The notes under the pieces: generated by a model
What the model saw: the letters and a program-made list of their open reading frames with translations, nothing else
The model's database searches: none
Told to the model about the DNA's origin: nothing
Origin: Candidatus Neomarinimicrobiota bacterium
GTDB lineage: Bacteria > Fidelibacterota > UBA2242 > B5-G15
Reading direction: 5' to 3'
Assembly (NCBI GenBank): GCA_017656425.1
Contig: JACDNV010000005.1
Span: forward strand, 1 to 64,000
Length of the DNA stretch: 64,000 nucleotides
Translations under genes and position numbers: made by a program
Part shown: positions 1-9,657 of the stretch, one piece after another
How positions within the stretch are numbered: position 1 is the first letter of the stretch
Layout: every line of letters begins with the position of its first letter

Positions 1-2
1 AG

Positions 3-2927
3 ATGAGTGGGTTTAAGTATCCAAGAGGATCTGAGTGGAGAAAATGGGATTTACATGTGCATACTAAATCTGATTCAAGTTATACATTTTCTTCTGATCA
101 TACAATTTCTATAAGAGAACAAAACGACGATGAGTATCCAAAAGTTTTTATAGAACATATTTATTCTATAGATAATATGGGTGCAATTGCAATAACTGAT
201 CATAATAAGGCAGATTGGATTGATAAAATTATTGAAGCTAATGAATATTTTTCAAAACAAAATAACCTTAAAGAAGAAAACGTGATAACAATTTTTCCCG
301 GGGTTGAAATAGAAAGTAGTGATGGTATACACCTTTTAGTGATTTTTAATCCAGAAACTCAATCTGATGTGGTTAATAGAAATTTTAGGCGTGCTACCTG
401 GAGAGAGACAATAGAGCATTTTTTAACAGCAATACGAATTACGAGTACAAACAATTCTTCTAAGACTACGGAAGAGATAATGGAAGAGGCTGAAAAATGG
501 GATGCGATTTGCATTTTTGCCCATGTTATAGGTAACAGAAAAGGATTTTTTGGGATTTCAAGTGGAAATACAAAAAAAAGAATTTATAGCCACAGATTGA
601 CTCAAATTTTTCAGATACCTATTAATGGTATCTTGGATATCGGAAAGAAAAATATTATTGAAGGACGTAATACACAATATTGCGATGATAAAGGCATCCC
701 TAAGTCAATCTGCTGTATAACCTCAAGCGATGCTAAAAGTTTGGCTGATATTGGAAGAAACAATTTATGGATTAAAGCCGACCCTACATTTGAAGGTTTA
801 AAACAGATAATTTATGAGCCTGACGAGAGGGTTTACATAGGTGAAGAGCCTCCGCGTAAGATTGAAAGAAATAAAGTAATCAGATCAATTACAATCTCTA
901 ATTCAAATAACTGGTTTGAAGACAAGCCAATTCTATTGAATGAAGGATTAGTAAGCATTATAGGAGGGAAGGGAACAGGTAAGACCGCTATCTTAGACTT
1001 AATTGCTTATGCTACAGAAAGCTACAAATGTTATGAGAAAGATGGGAATAAATCTAAGTCATTCTTAAAGAAGGCATTTAAAGAGTTAAAAGGAGCAAAG
1101 ATAAAGGTTGAATGGGAAGATGGTAATTCTGATGAGAAAGAGATCAAAGATAAATTAGAAGAATTCGTTAAAGAGGGTAAAGTGAGATACTTGCCTCAAG
1201 ATTATGTTGACCAGTTATGTTCTGAAATAGGGAAAAATGAACTTGAAAGGCAAATTGAAGATGTAATTTTTCAAAAAATTCCTCTAGAACTTAAGGCTAC
1301 ATATACAGATTTTAAAAGTTATAAGGATGCTCAATTAAAAGTGATAAATAATAATAAAAAGAGAGTTGCACAACAGATACGAGATATAAATTCTCAAATA
1401 TATCAGCATAAGTTATTAATCAAATCTAAGCCCACTAAAAAAGAAGATATTAAAAAGATTGGAGAAGAGATAAAAAGGTTTGAGAGAGAAATTGAAAGAA
1501 TATCAGAGGCTGTAAAAGACTCTGAAGAACAAAAAGAAATTTTAACTAAACTCCAAGCTCTTACCGAGAAAAAATCCAATCTTGAGAAGACAATTTCACG
1601 GTTAAAAACTAAATTGTTAAAGATAGAAGAGATAAAAAGTGAAGTTGCCATATTTTTAGAAAATTTAAGAGAGTTTTTAGATGAATTAAAAAAAGATCTT
1701 GAGGATATAGGTGTTAAAAAGGAAGTCATAGAAAAAGTAAGAGTAGTTTTATACCCAGAAGATCTTGAGCAGGTACTTGATGAAAGGAATAAAATAATTG
1801 AGACTAAAATTAAAAAGAGGCAAACGAAATTAAATGATATTCTTAAGGATATTCACAAAGAAAACGGCAAGATAAATCTTGAAAAGTCAAAACAGGATAA
1901 AATTAAAGAGATAAATAAATCGTTATCAGAATTAAGAAAGAAAAAAGATTCTTTGAATGCTGACATTAAAAAAATTGAGGATGCAGAGAAAGAATTACCT
2001 CAATTGTTAGAGAATAGAGAAAGTCTTTTCCTAAATTATTTTGAATTAATTTTTGAGGAAAAAAAGAGACTAGAAGAGATTTATTCTCCATTAGAAAATA
2101 TCCTAAAATCCAGTGGAGAAGAAAATGAAAAATTATTTGATTTTGCGGTTAAGTTTAATTTTGATGTAGACTCAATGGCAGACGAAGGACATGAGCTTAT
2201 AGATTTAAGAGCAGAGGGAGAGTTTCGTCAGTCAAGACCAGAGAAACTTAAAGAAAAATTAGAAGAATTGAAGTTTAGCTTAAATTTAGATAATAAAGAA
2301 ATGTCAGAAGCTGATAAGGAATCCATAAGGAAATTTTTAAAAAGGGTTGAAGAATTATTTACTAAAGAGGGGAAAAGTCTTACTTCTCAGTTAAAGGAAA
2401 AAAGATATACTGAACAAGATTTTTACAGTTGGCTTTATTCTACGAGGTATTACGATATAAGTTATTCCATTAAATTTAATGGCATAGAACTTAATAACTT
2501 ATCACCGGGATTAAAAGGAGTAGCACTTCTTATCTTATTCTTAGAACTGGATAAAGAAGACAAAAGACCGTTTTTAATTGATCAGCCAGAAGAAAACCTT
2601 GATAACCGATCAATTTATCATACACTTGTGAGATATTTCAGAGATGCCAAGAAAAGAAGACAGGTAATTATTGTTACTCATAATCCTAATCTTGTTGTGA
2701 ATACAGATTCCGAACAAGTAATCGTTGCCGATTTTGACAGAAGTTTAGAGAGACAAAATTCAAGAATATTTTATGTTAGTGGCTCTCTTGAAAATACATC
2801 TAAAGACGATTCAGCAGAAATTCTTTTAGAAAAACAAGGTATCAGAGAACATGTCTGCTTAATTTTAGAAGGCGGAAAGGATGCATTTGAAAAAAGAGAA
2901 AAGAAGTATGGCTTTAGAACAACCTGA
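3..2927 (+). CDS. PHP-domain / SMC-like AAA ATPase (TrlF-like)
   Basis: A 974-aa protein joining an N-terminal PHP phosphoesterase-type metal site to an SMC/RecN-like ABC ATPase. The PHP motif is DLHVHT at residues 16-21 (H18, H20). The Walker A is GGKGTGKT near 321. A long Lys/Glu-rich coiled coil spans about 440-690. The ABC signature and Walker B region (SPGLKG, then LIDQPEENLD near 860) and a switch His in VTHNPN follow. The order matches the family often named TrlF-like AAA ATPase, common in defence islands. Its biochemical role is not established here; nucleic-acid sensing or cleavage is inference. The ATG lies at the very start of the window, and the residues after it look like a natural N-terminus, but upstream partners (for example a methylase) cannot be seen. 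The end overlaps the next gene by 20 bases, so the two are probably translated together. Confidence 0.85.
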   Translation: MSGFKYPRGSEWRKWDLHVHTKSDSSYTFSSDHTISIREQNDDEYPKVFIEHIYSIDNMGAIAITDHNKADWIDKIIEANEYFSKQNNLKEENVITIFPGVEIESSDGIHLLVIFNPETQSDVVNRNFRRATWRETIEHFLTAIRITSTNNSSKTTEEIMEEAEKWDAICIFAHVIGNRKGFFGISSGNTKKRIYSHRLTQIFQIPINGILDIGKKNIIEGRNTQYCDDKGIPKSICCITSSDAKSLADIGRNNLWIKADPTFEGLKQIIYEPDERVYIGEEPPRKIERNKVIRSITISNSNNWFEDKPILLNEGLVSIIGGKGTGKTAILDLIAYATESYKCYEKDGNKSKSFLKKAFKELKGAKIKVEWEDGNSDEKEIKDKLEEFVKEGKVRYLPQDYVDQLCSEIGKNELERQIEDVIFQKIPLELKATYTDFKSYKDAQLKVINNNKKRVAQQIRDINSQIYQHKLLIKSKPTKKEDIKKIGEEIKRFEREIERISEAVKDSEEQKEILTKLQALTEKKSNLEKTISRLKTKLLKIEEIKSEVAIFLENLREFLDELKKDLEDIGVKKEVIEKVRVVLYPEDLEQVLDERNKIIETKIKKRQTKLNDILKDIHKENGKINLEKSKQDKIKEINKSLSELRKKKDSLNADIKKIEDAEKELPQLLENRESLFLNYFELIFEEKKRLEEIYSPLENILKSSGEENEKLFDFAVKFNFDVDSMADEGHELIDLRAEGEFRQSRPEKLKEKLEELKFSLNLDNKEMSEADKESIRKFLKRVEELFTKEGKSLTSQLKEKRYTEQDFYSWLYSTRYYDISYSIKFNGIELNNLSPGLKGVALLILFLELDKEDKRPFLIDQPEENLDNRSIYHTLVRYFRDAKKRRQVIIVTHNPNLVVNTDSEQVIVADFDRSLERQNSRIFYVSGSLENTSKDDSAEILLEKQGIREHVCLILEGGKDAFEKREKKYGFRTT

Positions 2928-4305
2928 ATCACACGCCACCGAATTCAAATCCTCCTGGTGGGATGAGTATCTTAAGATAATCTGTGCTTTTGCCAATACA
3001 GATGGAGGAGAGTTGATAATTGGGGTGAATGATAAAGGTAAGGTTATAGGAATTAAGAATGCCAGAAAATTATTAGAGGATTTACCAAATAAGATAAGAA
3101 ATAAACTTGGAATAACTCCTTTAGTTACTGTAGAAAGAAAAAATAGGGAAGAAATTATCTATATTAAAATCTTCCCTTCTACTGTTCCTGTCTCATACAA
3201 TGGCAGATATTATGTTAGAAGTGGTAGCACCAGCCAGGAAGTAAAAGGTAACGAATTAATACATTTCCTGCTAAAGAAGACGGGTAGGACATGGGATAGT
3301 CTCACTTGTGAAGCAAGTTTTTCTGATATAGAAACTTCTGCTGTGGAAGAATTCAAAAGCCTTGCTAAAGACAGGACACCAAGTATCTCTAAACTGGATT
3401 CCACGAAGAAAATTTTTGTCAATCTGGATCTTATTGCTGATAAAAAAGAGATGACAAATGCAGCTATTTTACTCTTTGGAGAAAACCCTCAGAAATTTTT
3501 TATCTCAGCAAAAACAAGAGTTGGGAGATTTAAGACATCTACCGATATTATTGATACAGTAATAGCAGAAGGCAATCTTTTTAAACAATTAGAAACGGTT
3601 TTAGAGGCAATGAAGAAACATCTGAACCTAAGATTTGAGATAAAGGGCATTCAAAGACAAGATATATGGGACTATCCAATAGAGGCAATAAGAGAAGCAG
3701 TAATTAATGCCCTTATTCACAAAGACTATTCAAGCACAGCAGAAATTCAAATCAAGATATATGATGACAAAATATGGATATGGAATCCGGGAAAACTTCC
3801 TCCCCAGCTTACTGTGGATGACTTAAAAAAGGAACATTCCTCATATCCAAGAAACCCTTTAATAGCAAACGCTTTTTATCTTGCTGGTTTTATTGAGAGA
3901 TGGGGATCAGGCACAAGAAGAATTGTAGATTTATGTAAAGCACAGGGATTGCCTGAACCTGAATACAAAGAAGAACAGGGAGGATTTAGTGTCTGGTTTT
4001 ATAAGGATATTTATACAGAAGAAAATTTGAGAAAGATGAGGTTAAATGAAAGACAGATTAAGGCAGTAATGTATGTTAAACAAACAGGGAAGATAACGAA
4101 TAGAGAATATCAGCAGGTTTGTAATACTTCAGAAAGAACCGCAACAAGAGATTTATCTGCATTAGTTTCCATAGGACTTTTTGAACAAAAGGGTATTACC
4201 GGAAGAGGAACTGAATATGTTTTAAGAAGCCATAAAAACGCCAAAGACGCCAGAAAGACGCCAGAAAGACGCCAAAAAAAGAAAGACAGAGAGAAAAAGG
4301 AATAA
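2908..4305 (+). CDS. Schlafen/AlbA_2-domain ATP-binding protein with C-terminal winged helix
   Basis: About 465 aa. The N-terminal AlbA_2 (Schlafen-type) domain is marked by ATEFKSSWWDEYLK, AFANTDGGELIIGV and FPSTVPVSYN. A central GHKL-like ATP-binding fold follows (IREAVINALIHKDYSS, then IWNPGKLPPQ and ERWGSGTRRIVDLC). A C-terminal winged helix (NTSERTATRDLSALVSIGLF) ends the recognisable part. This is the classical RecG-related or transcriptional-regulator-like family, frequent in defence loci. I prefer the ATG at 2908 because conserved sequence begins right after it; an upstream in-frame ATG at 2881 adds nine residues. It overlaps the PHP-ATPase gene and ends two bases before the helicase gene, so the three form one transcription unit. 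The last 25 codons are encoded by an 11-bp tandem repeat and are low-complexity Lys/Arg. A regulatory or effector role is inference. Confidence 0.8.
   Translation: MALEQPESHATEFKSSWWDEYLKIICAFANTDGGELIIGVNDKGKVIGIKNARKLLEDLPNKIRNKLGITPLVTVERKNREEIIYIKIFPSTVPVSYNGRYYVRSGSTSQEVKGNELIHFLLKKTGRTWDSLTCEASFSDIETSAVEEFKSLAKDRTPSISKLDSTKKIFVNLDLIADKKEMTNAAILLFGENPQKFFISAKTRVGRFKTSTDIIDTVIAEGNLFKQLETVLEAMKKHLNLRFEIKGIQRQDIWDYPIEAIREAVINALIHKDYSSTAEIQIKIYDDKIWIWNPGKLPPQLTVDDLKKEHSSYPRNPLIANAFYLAGFIERWGSGTRRIVDLCKAQGLPEPEYKEEQGGFSVWFYKDIYTEENLRKMRLNERQIKAVMYVKQTGKITNREYQQVCNTSERTATRDLSALVSIGLFEQKGITGRGTEYVLRSHKNAKDARKTPERRQKKKDREKKE
4236..4278 (+). repeat. 11-bp tandem repeat at gene 3' end
   Basis: Two perfect copies of GACGCCAGAAA (4246-4256 and 4257-4267), with an imperfect copy on each side. 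The unit is not a multiple of three, so a copy-number change shifts the frame at the end of the AlbA_2 gene. The frame of the next gene is open back through this repeat. Confidence 0.8.
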
Positions 4306-4307
4306 TT

Positions 4308-7247
4308 ATGAATAACACCTTTTTACAAAATATTATAGAAGATATCAGCATATCTACCTTACCATATAACTGGAACTATTTTAACTTAGAGGGCTTTTCA
4401 AAAGATAAAAGGTTGTGGGATTTTCAACAGAAGGCGGTTGAGAATGCTATCAAGGTACTATGGAAATACTACGAAGATTTGAAAGATTTTGTAAATGGAG
4501 AAAAGCTTGAGGTAAATCAGGAAAGAAAAAAGAAATTATTTGAATGGTATAAAAATAATAGTTTAGAAGAAGATTTAGATATAAGATTAGATAAACTGAA
4601 CAGAAAAATATATAATTTACTTACTGAATATTACACTCCTAAAGATGGAAAGATACCTTATTGGAATTATATTAACCGCATGTCATTCTGGATGGCAACA
4701 GGGAGCGGTAAGACTCTTATCATCATCAAACTTATCAAAATCTTGAAACAGCTTATGGCAAGAGGGGAAATCCCTGAATACGATATTTTATTTCTAACCC
4801 ATAGGAATGATCTGATTGAACAATTTAAAAGGATGGTAGATGAGGTAAATTATGCGGACGCAGAAAAAATTGAACTTCGGGAATTAAAAGAATACCCTGA
4901 AGTAAAAAGGCAAATGTCTCTATTTGGAACACAGGTATTTTACTACAGGTCTGATAACATTGGTGATGAGCAGAAGGAAAAAATTATTGATTTCAGAAAT
5001 TATGACAATGACGGGAAATGGTATATATTCTTAGATGAAGCACACAAAGGGGATAAAGAAGATTCTAAAAGACAGCATATTTATTCCATCCTTTCAAGAA
5101 ATGGATTTTTATTTAATTTTTCTGCTACCTTTACTGATCCAAGGGACGTTATAACCGCCGCATTTGAGTTTAACCTCTCATCATTTATTGAAAAGGGTTA
5201 CGGAAAACATATCAGCGTATTAAGACAAGAAATACGGGCATTTAGAGAGGATGAAGACTACAGTGGAGATGAAAAGCAGAAAATAGTTTTGAAGTCTTTA
5301 ATTCTACTAACATATTCAAAAAAATTTTATGAAAAAATAAGTAAGATTGAGACAAAACTCTATCACAAGCCATTACTTTTAACCCTTGTCAATTCTATCA
5401 ATACAGAGGATGCAGATTTAAAGCTCTTCTTTAGAGAAATTGAGAGGATTGGGAAAGGGGATATTGAAGAAATGGTCTTTAAAGAGTCTATAGATGAACT
5501 ATGGGAAGAATTTTTTAAAGAAGAGACTGAGTTTGTCTTTGAGGATGGAAAAAGGATAAAGATAGATGAAAATATATTCAAAGGCATTACATTGAAAGAT
5601 ATATGGAAGTATGTTTATAACTCTGATAGCCCTGGTGAGATCGAGATTTCCTTTAGACCATCAGATAAGAAGCAGGTTGCCTTTAAACTTACTACATCTG
5701 ATAAACACTTTGCTTTAAGTAAAACTGGAGACATACCATCCTGGTTGAAAGAAGAATTAGGAAGATTCAATGTAAACCATCGGTTTGAGGAGGAAGGATT
5801 CTTTGAAAGAATAAATCAGGATGACTCACCAATTAATATTTTAATGGGGTCCCGTGCCTTTTATGAAGGATGGGATTCTAATAGGCCAAACATTATAAAT
5901 TTTATCAATATTGGTACAGGGACAGACGCTAAGAAATTCATTCTGCAGTCTATTGGAAGAGGTATAAGAATTGAACCGATTGCAAATAAAAGACGAAGGT
6001 TAGTAGAACTTTATAATAACAAAGAAATAGATGATAATCTGTTTGGAAAAATAAAGGATTTATGTCGTCCTTTAGAGACATTGTTTGTTTTTGGGACAAA
6101 TAGAAGTGCTTTGCTTACAGTTATCAAGGAGCTTAAACGTGAGAGCAAAGAAAAAGGCCAACAAATCTCTCTTTTTGTAAATAAATGTGCTGAAAAACAA
6201 ACACTTTTAATACCCGTTTATAAATTGGCAGATTATCCCCTAATGAAGAAACGAGGATTGGCTAAGTTTGAGATTTCAAGGGCAGATTTTGAAATCTTGA
6301 AGAAATATTCTGAATATATAAATGATGATAGAATTTTTATTATGAACTATGATACTACGCCAGAAAAAGTTAGGGTTTTGAGAAAAACTTTATATAATTC
6401 TGATCAGTATTATAAATATGCAGAGCGAAGTTTCAAGAATATCCATATATTTGTACAGAGACTATTTGATTACTTTAGTGTAACTCCGGAAGAACTGAAA
6501 GAGTTTAAAGAGTTGGATGAAGAGATAAGACATTTTAGAAATATCAAGGTCTATCTTAAAAGCATAGATAAAATACTTAAGAGTATTGAAATGGTAAGAG
6601 ATTATCCAATAAGGATAAAAGAACTACAAAGCCAATATGGGAAAATTCCACCAGATGAATATGACAGAAGGAGAGGAAAAATAAAAAAAGAGACAATTTT
6701 TGAGAGTGATCATAAAAAAATTACAATTAAATATGTTGCCAATCACTATTACCTCCCACTTATTTTATCTGATGAGGAAAAGATAGATTACATCAAGCAT
6801 ATAATTAAAACCCAAAGTGAAGTAAACTTTGTAAATGACTTAGAACAATATTTAAATGAAAATAGAAGTAAGTTCAATGATTTTGATTGGTGGCTTTTCA
6901 GTAAATTAGATGAATCCCTTGATGAAGTTTATATCCCTTATTATAACCCTGAAACAAATAGAATCAGCAAGTTTAAGCCGGATTTTATTTTCTGGTTCAA
7001 GAAAGGGGATAACTACTTTATTGTTTTTGTTGATCCAAAGGGAACAGAACATACAGGTGCTTACAGGAAAATTGATGGGTATAAGGTATTGTTCGAGGAA
7101 AACGGAAAAGAGAAGGTTTTTAATTACAACGGATTCAAAGTCAGAATAAAGTTGCTACTAAGACCGAAGGATATTTCAAAAGCCCTCGATGAGTATAAAC
7201 AATATTGGTTTTATAACATAGAAAAGATGTTAAAAGTAATGGCTTGA
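4308..7247 (+). CDS. Type III restriction-like DEAD/DEAH helicase with C-terminal nuclease
   Basis: 979 aa, related to type III restriction Res subunits. The Walker A is ATGSGKT at 130-136. The DEAH box is LDEAHKGD near 242. A SAT-like motif (FNFSATF) and helicase motif VI (QSIGRGIRIEP near 547) follow. The C-terminus carries KPDFIFWF followed by FVDPKG near 889-911, the pattern of the PD-(D/E)XK nuclease fold found in type III Res proteins. It therefore looks like an ATP-dependent DNA translocase and nuclease. No Mod methyltransferase lies inside the window: the next gene downstream is housekeeping, and the upstream side is cut off. It starts two bases after the AlbA_2 gene. The reading frame is full length with no visible lesion, in contrast to the decayed defence operon at 22.7-32.2 kb. 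Confidence 0.85.
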   Translation: MNNTFLQNIIEDISISTLPYNWNYFNLEGFSKDKRLWDFQQKAVENAIKVLWKYYEDLKDFVNGEKLEVNQERKKKLFEWYKNNSLEEDLDIRLDKLNRKIYNLLTEYYTPKDGKIPYWNYINRMSFWMATGSGKTLIIIKLIKILKQLMARGEIPEYDILFLTHRNDLIEQFKRMVDEVNYADAEKIELRELKEYPEVKRQMSLFGTQVFYYRSDNIGDEQKEKIIDFRNYDNDGKWYIFLDEAHKGDKEDSKRQHIYSILSRNGFLFNFSATFTDPRDVITAAFEFNLSSFIEKGYGKHISVLRQEIRAFREDEDYSGDEKQKIVLKSLILLTYSKKFYEKISKIETKLYHKPLLLTLVNSINTEDADLKLFFREIERIGKGDIEEMVFKESIDELWEEFFKEETEFVFEDGKRIKIDENIFKGITLKDIWKYVYNSDSPGEIEISFRPSDKKQVAFKLTTSDKHFALSKTGDIPSWLKEELGRFNVNHRFEEEGFFERINQDDSPINILMGSRAFYEGWDSNRPNIINFINIGTGTDAKKFILQSIGRGIRIEPIANKRRRLVELYNNKEIDDNLFGKIKDLCRPLETLFVFGTNRSALLTVIKELKRESKEKGQQISLFVNKCAEKQTLLIPVYKLADYPLMKKRGLAKFEISRADFEILKKYSEYINDDRIFIMNYDTTPEKVRVLRKTLYNSDQYYKYAERSFKNIHIFVQRLFDYFSVTPEELKEFKELDEEIRHFRNIKVYLKSIDKILKSIEMVRDYPIRIKELQSQYGKIPPDEYDRRRGKIKKETIFESDHKKITIKYVANHYYLPLILSDEEKIDYIKHIIKTQSEVNFVNDLEQYLNENRSKFNDFDWWLFSKLDESLDEVYIPYYNPETNRISKFKPDFIFWFKKGDNYFIVFVDPKGTEHTGAYRKIDGYKVLFEENGKEKVFNYNGFKVRIKLLLRPKDISKALDEYKQYWFYNIEKMLKVMA

Positions 7248-7255
7248 TTAACGAA

Positions 7256-7342
7256 ATGTTTGATGGCTTTGGGCACTCTGCGGTTGCTCCAAAACTTAAT
7301 CAGGAATTACATAAGAAAGAAATAAAGTTGCGAATGAAATAA
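7256..7342 (+). other. Short open frame after helicase, 28 codons
   Basis: An ATG at 7256 opens 28 codons (MFDGFGHSAVAP at the N-terminus). The frame is open upstream into the end of the helicase gene. There is no clear ribosome binding site and I do not recognise the product. It could be the stub of a deleted downstream gene or chance. Confidence 0.15.
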
Positions 7343-7654
7343 ACAAGAGATTCTTATTAATGGTTGTAATATGTTTTATTATTTATAGATTAACCATTTG
7401 TCCCATTATCGGCATTTTGTAAGTGGTATGTCTAAATCGTCTTGAATTCACGAAGTCACCGAAGGCGATTTCACAAAGGGCAAAATAGCCTTACGGCAAT
7501 TGCAAAATGAAGATTGCAAAGTGCAAAAGTCAAATTTATTTCTGTATACATTTTGAGTACAAAAGCCAAATCTGACAAAAGGCGATTTTGCATTTTTCAA
7601 TTTGCATTCTGCGTTCTGCATTGAGCCATTGCGCTTAACAAATATATATGCTCG
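7343..7654. repeat. Gene-free stretch with TGCAAAATG-type inverted and direct repeats
   Basis: No gene is visible. The segment 7495-7531 is built of TTGCAAAATGAAG-like units. The segment 7581-7622 carries approximately inverted versions (TTTTGCATTTTTCAATTTGC, then GCATTCTGCGTTCTGCATT). AAGGCGATTT occurs twice (near 7463 and 7579). A shorter relative (GAATGCAGAATTGAGAATT) lies at 17028-17046 after guaB. The composition looks like a dispersed non-coding repeat family that separates the defence module from the housekeeping genes. Confidence 0.45.
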
Positions 7655-8668
7655 CTAAAAGCTGTAAGGATATCTAAATATCCCTTTATCTGTAATAATT
7701 GCTGATATTAACTCTGATGGGGTAACATCAAAAGCTGGTGATATTGCATTGCATCTATTATGTGTTATTTTAATACCGTTAAAATTAGTAACTTCAGCTG
7801 GGTCTCTATACTCGATTGGTATTTTTGAGCCATCATCTATAGTAGTATCAATTGTTGAAAAAGGAGCTGCTACATAAAAAGGAATATTATGATAATTTGC
7901 AAGTATTGCTAGTGAATATGTTCCTATTTTATTGGCTGTATCGCCGTTTTTAGCTATTCTATCAGCGCCAACCAATATAAGATCTATTTTCTTTCGCGAC
8001 ATTAGAAACCCAGCTATATTGTCTGTTATAAGAGTGTGTGGAATGTTTTCCTGCTCGAGTTCCCAGGTTGTCAATCGTGCTCCCTGCAGTAAAGGTCGAG
8101 TTTCATCGACAAAAACGTGTATTTCTTTGCCATTTTTATGTGCCTGTATTATTGAACCGAGTGCGGTTCCTATACCGCCAGTTGCAAGAGGCCCTGTATT
8201 GCAATGTGTCAGAATATTGGCTCTCTGTGGTATCAGCTTTGCTCCATTTTTAGATATTTTTCTACATCTATCTATTTCTTCATTGTGAATTTTTTTTGCC
8301 TCTTTAAGCATAAGTTCCCAGATTTCCTTTATAGGCTTATCTTTATTCTTTCTTGCAATTGATTTCACCCGATCAAGTGCCCATTTTAAATTAATTGCAG
8401 TTGGACGAGTATTAACAAGTGTTTTGTAATTTTCTTCAAGCTTCTGGAAAAATGTTTCCGTATCGGAGTTTATATAATTCTTTTGTCCAATCACAATTCC
8501 GTATGCACCTGTGATACCGATTGCCGGTGCACCACGCACCATCATTTCTTTTATGGCTTTTTCTATTTCAGTAATATTGTTGAGTTGGACAATCTTTAAT
8601 TGACCCGGCAGTAGTCGTTGGTCAATTAGAAGCAGGCTATCTCTTTCATAGTAAATGGATTTTATCAT
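7655..8668 (-). CDS. mtnA: S-methyl-5-thioribose-1-phosphate isomerase
   Basis: 337 aa, converting 5-methylthioribose-1-phosphate to methylthioribulose-1-phosphate in the methionine salvage pathway; cytoplasmic. The family RGAPAIG motif is at about 45-51. The catalytic cysteine lies in THCNTGPLATGG (C156) and the catalytic aspartate in VGADRIAKNGDTANKIGTY (D236), both at the positions expected for the isomerase rather than for eIF2B subunits. The ATG overlaps the stop of the kinase gene by one base (TAATG), so the two are translationally coupled. The kinase partner suggests a nucleoside or thio-sugar salvage pair. The canonical MtnK-type kinase is not seen. A related ribose-1,5-bisphosphate isomerase function is a less likely alternative. 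Confidence 0.9.
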   Translation of the reverse strand: MIKSIYYERDSLLLIDQRLLPGQLKIVQLNNITEIEKAIKEMMVRGAPAIGITGAYGIVIGQKNYINSDTETFFQKLEENYKTLVNTRPTAINLKWALDRVKSIARKNKDKPIKEIWELMLKEAKKIHNEEIDRCRKISKNGAKLIPQRANILTHCNTGPLATGGIGTALGSIIQAHKNGKEIHVFVDETRPLLQGARLTTWELEQENIPHTLITDNIAGFLMSRKKIDLILVGADRIAKNGDTANKIGTYSLAILANYHNIPFYVAAPFSTIDTTIDDGSKIPIEYRDPAEVTNFNGIKITHNRCNAISPAFDVTPSELISAIITDKGIFRYPYSF

Positions 8669-9576
8669 TATATTTTTAACATATTTCTTATAGAATTGTA
8701 CCGATCTTCGATGGTTTTTTTATCAGCTCTTAGAAGGGCTTGAATATTAAAATCTTCAACGCAGATAGACCCCATTACATTTCCATAAATAACAGCCTTT
8801 TTTAAAGTTTTAAAATCTATGGTATTCTGCGTTGACAAATAGCCGAAAAAGCCTCCTGCAAAACTATCGCCTGCACCGGTAGGATCAATAGGTTGTTTTA
8901 CAGGATAGGTTGGAGTAAAGAAAAGTTCAAGGTTGTGACTTAAATATGCTCCATTTTCTCCCTTTTTTACGATAACATATTCTGGACCCATATTATGGAC
9001 TTTTTCCAATCCCTTAATAATGTTGATTTCTCCTGTTAAATCATGTAATTCGCTGTCATTGATAATAATCATGTTAACTTTTTTTAATAATTTCAAAAGT
9101 TCGTTTTTTGCTGTTTCAATCCATAGATTCATGGTATCGCATGCTACAAATTTGTAATTTTTCATCTGATTCATAACCTGTAGCTGCAAGGATGGCTGGA
9201 TATTGCCGAGAAAAACTAAAGGCGTGTTTTTGTATTCATCTGGCAGTTCAGGATTAAATTTTTCAAAGAGTCCAAGCTTTGTATATAAGGTATCTCGGGA
9301 GTTCATATCCTGATGGTATCTGCCGCCCCATCTGAAAGTATCCCCATCTTCTATAGTGAGTCCTGTAGTATCCACACCTCTTGCATGTAGTCTTTCTATA
9401 ACTTCTTTTGGGAAGTCCCTGCCAGCAATGCCGACAATCCTTACTTTTGTAAAAAAAGAACAGGCGGTGGAAAAATATATTGCAGAACCACCGATGGAAT
9501 TTTCCATTTTACCAAATGGTGTTTCAACATCATCAATAGCAACTGACCCGACAACAAGAACAGGTAAACTGTTCAT
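8668..9576 (-). CDS. PfkB-family sugar/nucleoside kinase
   Basis: 302 aa of the ribokinase/PfkB fold. The N-terminal Gly-Gly motif is NSIGGSAIYFS near 27-37. The C-terminal signature DPTGAGDSFAGG begins at D231, with the catalytic base at D237. It phosphorylates a sugar, nucleoside or related alcohol; the substrate cannot be read from sequence. Coupling to mtnA suggests a role in methylthioadenosine, adenosine or ribose salvage. The start has a good ribosome binding site (TGAGG upstream of the ATG). The gene is divergent from the Nudix gene across an 80-bp region. Confidence 0.8.
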   Translation of the reverse strand: MNSLPVLVVGSVAIDDVETPFGKMENSIGGSAIYFSTACSFFTKVRIVGIAGRDFPKEVIERLHARGVDTTGLTIEDGDTFRWGGRYHQDMNSRDTLYTKLGLFEKFNPELPDEYKNTPLVFLGNIQPSLQLQVMNQMKNYKFVACDTMNLWIETAKNELLKLLKKVNMIIINDSELHDLTGEINIIKGLEKVHNMGPEYVIVKKGENGAYLSHNLELFFTPTYPVKQPIDPTGAGDSFAGGFFGYLSTQNTIDFKTLKKAVIYGNVMGSICVEDFNIQALLRADKKTIEDRYNSIRNMLKI

Positions 9577-9621
9577 CTTTTACCTCAATTAACTAAAGGA
9601 AAATACAAAAAGTTATATTTG

Positions 9622-9651
9622 TTTACAATAATCTTAATATTTGTCTAAATT
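9622..9651 (+). promoter_or_regulatory. Predicted promoter, possibly giving a leaderless Nudix mRNA
   Basis: TTTACA at 9622-9627 and TAAATT at 9646-9651 are separated by 18 bases. A start point about seven bases downstream would fall on or next to the ATG at 9658, and no Shine-Dalgarno precedes that ATG. Confidence 0.4.
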
Positions 9652-9657
9652 ATCATT

